Assembly: GCF_002775205.1 (NCBI RefSeq)
Contig: NC_036446.1
Coordinates: 495,001 to 559,000, forward strand
Source of the DNA: Xiphophorus maculatus
Lineage: Eukaryota; Chordata; Actinopteri; Cyprinodontiformes; Poeciliidae
Direction: 5' to 3'
Length of the DNA stretch: 64,000 bases
In this document: positions 44,953 through 56,770 of the stretch, piece after piece
Layout of the letters: each line of letters begins with the position of its first letter
Numbering within the stretch: position 1 is the stretch's first letter
Made by a program: the position numbers and the translations under genes
Notes under the pieces: generated by a model
The model's input: the letters and a program-made list of their open reading frames with translations, nothing else
Told to the model about the DNA's origin: nothing
The model's database searches: none

Positions 44953-47900
44953 GTAAGTCCGCCGCCGTGCGTGTGCGTGAGAGGTGTCAGACTGGACCGG
45001 AACTGGTTTTACTGGAAGTTTGAATCACAGGGGGCGCAATCACACCGCGAGGGGCCCGGGGCCAAAAAGATGGGGGCTCCTGCCCCCCCCTCCTCCCGGT
45101 TATTATTGGATCATTTATTTATTTATTTATTTATTTATTAGATGATCAGAAAAAGTTCTGATGAAGAAGAACCAGAACCTTTAACTGGATCAGGAATCTC
45201 AAGATGCAGACAGTTGGACATCAACAAAAACTTTAAGAATTAAAAGTTTACTCAACTATAATGACAACCATGATTTTAAAGTTTCGTTGCTGAGGTGTGA
45301 AGGTCAAACTGGTCCCACAATGTTCACTGATTTCTCTGATTCTAAGAGTTATTTCAGATTAATGACTAAAAAAGGCAATTAAATGAGCTAAATTCCAATA
45401 AATGTTTTAAATGTGCTGTTTTTAAATAAATCATTTAAATTATAACTAATTATTAAGTTGATTTCTGCTCACCTGGTTGGTCAACCAGGTTAAAAAGAAA
45501 CAAAGATCCTTTAATTTGACTGAAATATGAATAATCTGGTTAAATTCTCTCGGTTTCTGGCGTTTAAATTTCTGCCTGTCGGTTAATGAGTTGATATTTA
45601 TTGATAATAGATTTTATTGGTTAATATTTAATCTGCTTCAGAACCGGTTTTACAGTGCAGACGACCAGTTTTCCTGTGTGACTTTAGCTCAGATTTTCTG
45701 CAGGAGGGCAGGTGGAGCTGTTGATGCTTCATCACCATCATCATCATCATCAGGTGGAGCAGCAACAGGTGGTTGGCAGGAAGTTTGCTTTTCTTTATGA
45801 CCGTCAGACCGAAGGCTCCTCCTCTCTCCTCCCACCTGGAGAAACTTCAGCTTCAACGTGAAGGTTAGCAGCAGAGGAAGAGGAGGGAGAGGAAGAGCTA
45901 AGCAGGAAGACATAAATCTTGTTGATGCAGATTCAAACTAAGAAAACTGAGCTGTGCAGAATTTTTCTGATGATTCTGTAAAAAACAATGAGCTGAAAGA
46001 ACAAAAACAGCTTCAGCTGCAGGAAGTGTGTCACACACACAGACACACATACACACCTGGAGTGGCTGCCAGCTGAGCTCCTGGTGGATCTGAAGGAGGA
46101 AGGAAACATCAAAGTGTTTCTGTTTCCTCCAGGATTCCCAGTCGCTCTGTGAACTGGGAACTCTGGTCTGCTCTGCTGTCGTCACCATCTGGGTAATCTG
46201 ATTACTGATGCAGCGCCTTCATCCTCCTCTGCTTCCTGTAATCCATCATGACTGCATGTGACTCGAGCAGCGAAGCCGCCATGTTGACGTGAGCTTATTG
46301 ATCAGCAGGAAGTGATGCAGGAAGTCATCACACCTGGTTTTAAGGCCTGGCCGGCTTCATGTTTCTGACTCAAAAGAGCAGCTAACCTTCATGGTGCAGA
46401 CTGAGCTTCTGAGCAAAACGATGAGTTGATGGTTTTTCTGCAGATCCAGTAACTTTCACAATAACAACTCATTTTGCACAAACATGTTTCTGTTTGTATT
46501 TCTGCAATTCTCAATCATCGAATCACTATTTTATTGAATTTATGTGTCAATAATCATAATTCGTTGATTCCATCAGGATTCCTGTAGTTTCAGCTTCATC
46601 AGAGCTTCAAGCTGCAGAACCGAACATGAGATTAAATCAGAGCAGAACTCACTCCAGAGATTTAACGTGTTTTTCAGTCCAGACCTTCAAAACCCTTCAG
46701 GTTGTTAGAAATAAACTAGAAAAATCCAGAAGAGACAATAATCCTAGGTCCAACATGTTTGACTGTAACCGTGAAAACCTTCTGATCTGCTGCCTGTTAG
46801 CAGGTTAGCATTCGGTGCTTTGGTCAACCCTCATGAGTCAAAGGTCAAAGTTCAGTATCTGAAAGTGAAGCAGGTTAGATGATCCAATCTGGTCCCACAG
46901 AGGACTGACGTCCCTGCAGGACGTCCGTCTCTCTTGTCTCCAACATCAAACCCTGAGAGGAAATGAGAGGCCATGAGCTTCATGTGGGTTTTATGTGCAG
47001 CACAGAGGGACAGCAGGACAGAAGGAGAGACAGACAGAGGGACAGCAGGACGGAGGGAGAGACAGACAGAGGGACAGCAGGACGGAGGGAGAGACAGACA
47101 GAGGGACAGCAGGACGGAGGGAGAGACAGACAGAGGGACAGCAGGACAGAAGGAGAGACAGACAGAGGGACAGCAGGACGGAGGGAGAGACAGACAGGGA
47201 CAGCAGGACGGAGGGAGAGACAGACAGAGGGACAGCAGGACGGAGGGACAGCAGGACAGAGGGAGAGACAGACAGAGGGACAGCAGGACGGAGGGAGAGA
47301 CAGACAGGGACAGCAGGACGGAGGGACAGCAGGACGGAGGGAGAGACAGACAGAGGGACAGCAGGACAGAGGGAGAGACAGACAGAGGGACAGCAGGACG
47401 GAGGGAGAGACAGACAGAGGGACAGCAGGACGGAGGGAGAGACAGACAGGGACAGCAGGACGGAGGGACAGCAGGACGGAGGGAGAGACAGACAGGGACA
47501 GCAGGACGGAGGGAGAGACAGACAGAGGGACAGCAGGACGGAGGGAGAGACAGACAGAGGGACAGCAAGACGGAGGGAGAGACAGACAGGGACAGCAGGC
47601 TGCAGTCCGCTGAGACTCCCCCGCAGCAGACGGACGGTGAGGACAGAAACACTGAAGACATTCAGCGGCTCCACAGGAATCCAACAATCTGCTGCCTTAA
47701 ATCACAGTCTGCAGATCCATCCGCCTCCTAAAGTAGTCCCAGAAAATCTGCCCTGCCCTGGACCCACGGAGCGTCTGGAGGACGACAGAGGATGGGACTC
47801 TAACAGGAAGCAGAACACAACGCTCCGCGCCGCTAAACAAGAAAACTTCCCAGAATTCCAGAGGAAAAGCAGCAGCACTTGTTGCAGCGACTGGGACTAG

Positions 47901-50900
47901 TTTCAGGGGAAGGATTACAGGCTGGGAAGCTGCAGATCTGACTTCCTGCGTTTTTTTCTTTTACATTAATTTCACTAAAAACCATTATTTATAAAAACTC
48001 TGACCAAAGTGGAAATGAGACATTTCTGCATTGGTGCATCGTGTTCATGGCTCCAGCCTGCAAATGAGGCCCCAATAAACCGAGATACTCGCTCTGAGCC
48101 GATTCCTCATCAGCATCGTCTGATTTTAATAACTTTATATTTTAATACTGCTGAAAATCAGCTGAGCCTGCAGACGAACCTCCTGGCGCCATGTTGGGAC
48201 CCTAACAGGAAGTGTCGCTCGTTCTGAAGCCATCTGATTGGCTGGCAGGTAGGCCTGTCACCATAGCAAATTTTGCTCAACGATTAATTGTCTCAACAAT
48301 TATTGCGATAAGCGATAATATTGTTTGAAGACTTTTTTACACTGATTTAATGTAAATGATGTAATAATGCATGCGATTTCCTGCCAAAGATAGATACACT
48401 TTATTTTCAAAAGAACATTTAACACTGGAGCTGATAAACAAAATAAACAAAACAACCAAAAACAAAATGGATTCTCAGTCTCCATTAACAAAAAACTCAC
48501 TTGAAAAAAAAACTAAACAACATAAAGCCAAAGTGGAAATAAATACTGCATTCAACCAAAAGATTATGAAGTCTGTATATTATGTTGCCCTTCAGTAATA
48601 ATTAGATTTAAATAGAGAAAATGGGCACATCGACTACCTGATGCAATAGTTCACACTACATGATTTTTGCTTCTATTTTTCCCCTTACAACAATCTTAAA
48701 ACCTTGGTCTTTCTAAGATTGTGTGGTGTGTTACGGTAGATCGTCGTTGCCGCTCCGATCCAAATCAGGGTTTTCCCGACTGGGCGCTTTAAGACACCTG
48801 TTGAATCAGAAAGCCCAGATTCTCCTCTCTGCTTTCTGAGGGGAAATTATGGAGGGGAATCCCAAACAGCTGATACGGAGCAACCCGAAGTCCAGCGGAC
48901 ATCGGAGATGATATGTGGAAACAACATTAATGTTTATTCAACATGCAAAGAATATAGAAATGACAAGAGGAGGAGTTAAATTACTACCACAGTTGATAAA
49001 CCCGGTAACTTTTCAGCTGTTCTTCGTTAACGTGACATAAACAGGTTCTAATGATTTTCATTCAGTCAGGACTTTACACTGACACTAGCCACATGCATTG
49101 CAGGTAGATTGTAGTAAAGCATTGATTAATGCCTGGTTTTAAAATTAGTTAACTGAACTTGTAGCCATTATTTTGTGCCCATTGTTGGACACCACACGGC
49201 AGGACCGAACCCGATGGAACCGTTATACCTAGGATTTCTGTCGGCTAATGTGTGGTCTGTCAGGGTTTGAAAATGGACCGACAATCGCCGACAGCTCTAA
49301 GATCGTGTTGTCTGCGCTGGGCTTTACACTAAGGAAATGAGAAAGGAGGAGTCAGTGGAGAGCACCGGAGTTGAGCCTTTTTTCATTCGGTGTCATCAAC
49401 AGAAAGAGAAAAAGGCCGGAAGAGACGATAATGCCGATAATTGAAATGATGTCGATAGTTTTAATTTATGGTACGATTAATTGATTTATCGTTTATCGAC
49501 AGGCCTACTGGCAGGTGTTAGCTTAGCGCTACACTGCCCCCTATGGGTCGGCATGTTTAAACAACGCTTGGGGCGAATCGGCTCATGTGGATGAAAATTT
49601 CTGAAGCGAACAGAGAGAAACACGATACGAGACATCGGCTTATGACGACTGGCTACTTGACACCTGAGGGTCATGCTCTGACCTCTGACCTCTGATGCAA
49701 CGTCTGAGATAATGTCCTCATTGGTTGGAGATAACCTTTGACCCTTCCTAGGGTGACAGTAGCTGCTGCTGTGATTCAGCCTGGCGTTTTGTTTCATCTC
49801 ACCTGTTGGCTGCAGACCAGGTGACCCTCCGGCAGTAACCCGTTCTCCTGCCTCCCTGCAGTGTTCCACCTGTCGCAGCGCTTCACCACCGTGGTTCCGG
49901 AGAGCTGCATGCTGATCCTGCTGGGTCTGGTTCTGGGCGGCGTGGTTCTCATCGCCAGTAAGAAGCAGCTGTACCAGCTGGACCCCGCCCTCTTCTTCCT
50001 CTTCCTGCTGCCCACCATCGTCGGCGACGCCGGATACTTCATGCCCGCGCGCCTCTTCTTCGACAACCTGGGCGCCATCCTGACCTACGCCGTGGTGGGG
50101 ACGCTGTGGAACGCCTTCTGCACCGGATTCTGCCTCTATGCCGCCAAGCTGCTGGGGGTTATAGGTCAGTGATGGGGTCAGAGGTGAGACCGTGCTGCTG
50201 ACGCCTCAGCAGAGATTGGAGCTAGACAGATGTCCAGCCAGTCCAGAGGTTTCCAGAAGACAGGAAACTGTCTAATTGTCAGTCCCTTTAAATAGTGACT
50301 GTCCCTTTAACTAGTGACTGTCCCTTTAAATAGTGACTGTCCCTTTAACTAGAGACCCGTCCCTTTAACTAGTGACTGTCCCTTTAAATAGTGACTGTCC
50401 CTTCAAACAGTGACTGTCCCTTTAACTAGTGACCCGTCCCTTTAAATAGTGACTGTCCCTTTGACTAGAGACCCGTCCCTTTAAAAAGTGACTGTCCCTT
50501 TAAATAGTGACCCGTCCCTTTAACTAGTGACTGTAAATTTAAATAGTGACCCGTCCCTTTAACTAGTGACTGTAAATTTAAATAGTTACTGTCCCTTTAA
50601 CTAGAGACCCGTCCCTTTAAACAGTGACCCGTCCCTTTAGCTAGTGACTGTCCCTTTAAACAGTGAACCATCCCTTTAACTAGTCACTATCCCTTTCAAT
50701 AGTGACCTGTCCCTTTAACTAAACCCGTCCCTTTAAAAAGTGACTGTGCCTTTAAACAGTGACCCATCCCTTTAACTAGAGACCCGTCCCTTTAACAAGT
50801 GACTGTAAATTTAAATAGTTACTGTCCCTTTAACTAGAGACCCATCCCTTTAACTAGTGACTGTCCCTTTAAATAGTGACTGTCCCTTTAAATAGTGAAC

Positions 50901-53900
50901 CATCCCTTTAACTAGAGACCCGTCCCTTTAAATAGTGACCCGTCCCTTTAAATAGTGACCCGTCCCTTTAAGTAGTGACTGTCCCTTTAAATAGTGACTG
51001 TCCCTTTAAATAGTGAACCATCCCTTTAACTAGAGACCCGTCCCTTTAACTAGAGACCCGTCCCTTTAAATAGTGACCCGTCCCTTTAAGTAGTGACTGT
51101 CCCTTTAAACTGTGAACCGTCCCTTTAACTAGTGACTGTCCCTTTAAACAGTGACCCGTCCCTTTAAACAGTGACCTGCCCCTTTAACTAGTCACTGCAG
51201 CAGGAGGTCATGAACTCAGAGTGACCCCCCCTCAGTGACCTGATGCCTGCTGTGATGTCACCATATGTGGACCAATCAGCTGTGGCGGTGTGTCTCTGCA
51301 GAGGAACGCGTTCAGGCCGACCTGATGGACTTCCTGCTGTTCGGCGCTCTGATCTCCGCCGTCGACCCGGTGGCGGTTCTAGCCGTGTTCGAGGAGGTCC
51401 ATGTCAACGAGATGCTCTTCATCATCGTGTTCGGAGAGTCGCTGCTGAATGACGCCGTCACCGTGGTGAGGCACACAAACGCCCACACACACACACACAT
51501 GCTGAGATTTCCATCGTCTGCATGTGAAATCATATCAACAGATTATTGAATCAATCCTGTAATAATTCAGTAATCTGTCGATCGATTAGAGACTCTAAGC
51601 CGCATACATGAAACCAAAACCAGAGGCGATTTCTGATATGTTCAACCACCCAGAGCGGCATCTTGTGGGTGCAGCAGGAACCCCTCCCCGCAATCCCAAC
51701 CTGAAGCACCACCCATCTGGACCCCACTCAGTTCCTTCAGACTAGCCAGCAGCAATTAGCAATCAGCTGCTGAGGTCATTATAGGAGCTGCTGCTCACAG
51801 CAACGCTGGTAGAAACATTAAAGTGTTAATAGAGGAGCCATGTTGGATGTCTTCCTGGAGGCGGAGCTTCAGGAAGAGCAGGAGCTTCTTAAAGAGACAG
51901 AGGCCCGATTTCAAGGAGTTAAATCAGGAAGTAAGATTTATTTTAAGTCATATTTTATAAATAGTGTTTTATAGCAGCTCAATGTGAGATAGTAACAGGT
52001 CATGTTATGAAATGGAACTATGTGCCTGGAAATCACATGATACCGGCCCCTTAAATGTATTTTTAATATTTTATAATAAAAAACGCTTCACTTTTATATA
52101 TTCACTTTTTTTATATTCACTTTTTAATATTATGCTCACTTTTTATCAGTGATAAAAAGTGAGCATAATATTCCCATTTTTATTCCAATTAATCATCAGA
52201 ATAATTGATGCTCTGCATGATGGGATGGAAACAGCAATGCTGCAGCACTTGCTGCAGCAGCGTCAGCTGCACCTCTTGCTGCAGACGCTCTCAGCTTCTT
52301 AACATGAAGCAGCGTCTGATCATTGATGCTAATGTCCCTCCACCTGCAGCGCAGATCTAGAGCAGTTAGATCTGGCTCAGCAGAATCTGACGCTGTGGAT
52401 GAATCAGCACAAATCTCACCTGCCAGGTGTGATGCTGCGTTTCCATGGTAACAGATAAGCCTGTGAAGGCCTGCCGCAGCGGGCGGCGCGGCGTGAAGCT
52501 GAACTTTGCTCCGCTGCTGCGGCTCCAGGAGGAGGACACGTGTCGTCCAGACGCGGCAGCTGGACGGACGCCGCGGCCCGGCGCTGGAAGCCGGGAGCAG
52601 ATTAGCGGCGCCGGCTAATCCTCCGCAGCACTCAGATTATTAGCTAATCCCAATCAGATGGAAAAACCCAAGCAGAGCTGGGAGAACTGAAGCTGTGACC
52701 TCTGACCCCACTGGGGGAGCGCTCACCTCTACCACACCTTCAGAGGTTCAGAGGTGTCCAACATGAGGCGTGGGGGCCGTCTGCGGCCCTCTGAATGGTC
52801 TCATTTGGACCCAGTTTGTTTTAGTAACGATGCAGATGCAAAATTTAAAGATGAACTTTCCCCAAATTAATAAACGGAAGTAATATTATTTTATTGACCA
52901 TGTTTCTGTTCTAAGTTTGCGGTAAATGGACACAGGAAGCACTGACGCGTCCCAGAAACAAAATAAATGTTCAATAAATAAATAAAGCCTCCAAAATATG
53001 AAAATTATGCCTGACTTTTACTGAAGCCGTAATAAAAGAGCAACAGTTTATAGATTCTTATCCACTTCTTTCTTCATTTCGTAATAACTCTGTGTGGATT
53101 CTGCAGCAGATGGAAATGTTTTTGCCATTTTTAGGCTCAGATTTTCATGACTAGTTTATGTCGTATCTAATATTTTTGCTTTGATTCTTTTATGTTTAAG
53201 ATCTTCTTCTTTTTTTTTTTTTAAATTTGTTGGCTCTAGTGGCCTTTATTTGATAGTTAATTGACAGGAAAGTGGGTAATGAGAAGGAAAAGACATGCGG
53301 CAAAGGTCATCAGGCCGGGAATCGAACCTGCGACGGTTGAGGACTAAGGCCTCCATATATGGGTTGTGCTTAACCCCTGCACCACCACAGCACACCCCAA
53401 GATATTCTTTAATCTCCATGGCAACCATTCAGCTGGGTGGATCTAGACTCGCCTTCCAGGCGCAGCTCCTCCCCCACTCAGCTCCTTCAGACTAGCTAGC
53501 AGCAATTAGCAACCAGCTGCTGAGCTCATTATAGGAGCTGCTGCTCAGATCAACGCTGGTAAGAACATTAAAGGGTTAATAGAGGAGCCATGTTGGGACG
53601 ACTTCCTGGAGGCGGAGCTACAGAAAGAGCAGGAGCTTCTTGAAGAGATAGAGGCCCAATTTCAAGACGTTAAATCAGGAAATAAGATTTATTTTAATCA
53701 TATTTGATATTTTTATAACAACTGAGGGAAACATAGTTACTGGTTGTTTTATAACATGAAACCATGTGGCTGAGAAACACGATACCGTCCCTTTAACATT
53801 TAGCTTCCTAATTTATTTTTGTGGTGAGAAAAATTTCACAATAACATTATTGTATAATTTTTTTTGTGTGTGTTTTGAATGGAGAGAAAAAGCTCATTTT

Positions 53901-56678
53901 TGTCCTCAGTGGTAAATGTTTTCCCTCTGGTCTCGATGCTCTTGTGGTCCAGCTCCTGGAGGACCTGGTCTGGTTCTGGTGACCCGGTCCCTGACGTGTC
54001 TCTCTCCGTGTCTCCTGCAGGTCCTCTATAAGGTCTACATCTCCTTTGTGGAGGTCGGCCCGCAGAACGTCCAGATGGCCGACTACTTCAAAGGAGTGGG
54101 TGAGTCTTCAGGTGGAAATCTCGACAGTCTCTGCTGACCTCTGACCTCTGCTGACCTCCACAGCCTCCTTCCTCATCGTCAGCGTTGGGGGGACTCTGGT
54201 GGGTCTGGTCTTTGCCGTCATCCTCGGCTTCATCACCCGCTTCACCAAGAAGGTCCGCATCATCGAGCCGCTCTTTGTCTTCCTGCTGGTCTACCTGGCC
54301 TACCTGACCGCCGAGCTCTTCTCGCTGTCCGCCATCTTGTCGTGAGTCCCGCCTCTCGATTCGAACCGCCTCAGCCCGCAGTCGTGTCACCGCCATGTCT
54401 TCCTCCACAGGATGACCTTCTGCGGCATCGGGGCCAACAAGTACGTAGAAGCCAACATCTCGCAGAAGTCCCGGACCACGGTGAAGTACACGATGAAGAC
54501 GCTGGCCAGCATCGCTGAGACCATCATCTTCATCTTCCTGGGTATCTCTGCAGTGGACAAGTCCAAGTGGGCCTGGGACACGGGGCTGGTGTCCTGCACC
54601 CTGGTCTTCATCCTGCTCTTCAGGGCTGTGGGTCAGTTCCTCTGGTTCTGGTTCAGGTTCTAACTCTGACATTATTCATATTAACCATCCACAGAAGGCG
54701 AAGATCAGCGCCATATACTGGCCAACATGGGTACAGCAGCCATTAAAGGGCCGGTATCATGTGATTTTCAGGCACATAGTTCCATTTTATAACATAATCA
54801 GTTACTGTCTCACCTTCAGTTGTTATAAAAACACTATATATGAAATATGACTTAAAAGAAGTTTAGCTTCCTGATTTAGCAGCTTGAAATTAGGTCTCTG
54901 TCTCTTTAAGAAGCTCCTGCTCTTCCTGAAGCTCCGCCTCCAGGAAGTCATTCCAACATGGCTCCTCTATTAACCCTCTAAAGTTTTACCAGCGTTGATC
55001 TGAGTAGCAGCTCCAATACGAGCTCAGCAGCTGTTTGCTAATTGCTGCTGGCTAGTCTGAAGGAGCTGAATGGGGGAGGAGCTGCGCCTGGAAGGTGGGG
55101 CTAGATCCACCCAGGCGTTTAGCAGCTGAATGGTTGTCATAGAGATTGAAGGATTTCTCAAACATGAAAGAAGCAAAGCAACACAGCAGGGAAAACATTA
55201 GAGATCAGAAAGGTTTATTTTACTTAAAACTGGCCCTTTAAAAACAGCAACTCAACTAATTAATAATAAAAATATTATTTAAATTATTTATCTTTAATTG
55301 ATGCTCAGGAATGATCTCATAATTTAATATTTTAAAAAGTGAGCCAGATCTCACAGTTTTAATTAATCCAGCTATATTAATTCTACATAATCAAAAACAA
55401 ACCACACTAATTCCTAAAGATTTATTAAAGTAAAAGCAAAACATAATAAACAAAATAATCTCACTAAACATTTTCGCCTCTCAGTTCTGAGGATTTTAAT
55501 CTAAATAAATCTGAAGTAGGAACCTTTTGTGTCTCCCCAGAGCAGCAGCAGGAAGCATTTAACTGACGGAGCCAGGAAAAGAACCAGGAGCAGTAAATTA
55601 CCACTATATAAGAATGTTTTTTATCTTAGTGAGATAAATAAGACATTTCATTAAAACCAGAATATGTTCTTGTTTAAACCAGCAGACAGTTAAACAGCAA
55701 CATGTTTGAGTCGAGTCTGAGCAGCGTTCACTCAGCAGGCCACACAAATCCAACTTTTTCATGGCAGACTGAACAATTCCTGTCAAGAAAAAAAATCTGC
55801 TCTGAGCCTCTTCCATAAAAACTAGATAAATGCGACAACGCGTACAATTCAGACGGAAACGCATCCAGCAGGCGGTCAGGTTTGGTTCTGACGTAATCGG
55901 AGAAAAGAGTTTTGTTGCTTTTGCGTTTGTCTCTGGTGCAGCTAGCTGCTAGCTTCTGGGAGAGGAGTCATGCTTAGGGCCTGATCAGCCAATCAGAAGC
56001 AGACTCAGGCTGCAGCCAACCAATAGGAGAAAAGGAATCTCTAATTTCGAGAGAAACTCCTGGAAGAAGCCAATTCTAGATCAGTGGTGATCAAAACATC
56101 CCAGACTTTAAAGGAACCTTACTGAAAGTCAAACAACATATAGAACCTCCGAAGGGTCCGGTCCGGTCCGTTCCGGTCCGGTCAGTTCCAACCTCTGTGA
56201 CATGATGGTTCTCCTGTCTCTGGGCCTCAGGTGTGGTCGGCCAGACCTGGGTTCTGAACCGGTTCCGGCTCGTCCCGCTGGATAAGATCGACCAGGTGGT
56301 GATGTCGTACGGCGGCCTGCGGGGGGCGGTGGCGTTCGCCCTGGTGGTGCTGCTGGACGCAGAGCAAGTCAAAGCCAAGGATTACTTTGTTGCCACAACG
56401 ATCGTGGTTGTTTTCTTCACCGTCATGTTCCAGGTAGGAGCGGCTTGAACCGGACCGGTCCTGGTTCTCACCGGGTTCCTGAGTGAGGAACCGCTGTTTC
56501 TGGTTCTGATTCCGGCTCTGGTTCTGGTTCTGGTCCAGGGTCTGACCATCAAGCCTCTGGTGAAGTGGCTGAAGGTTCCTCGCTCCACCAACAGGAAGCC
56601 CACCATCAACGAGGAGATCCACGAGCGGGTGATGATGATGATGGATGATGACAACTCTTCTTCTGCTCATCATCAATG

Positions 56679-56770
<92 letters not shown>

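Noticed and set aside
46963..47900. Frames up to 301 codons over the purine-rich repeat
   Set aside because: All are translations of a stop-poor minisatellite in several frames and on both strands.
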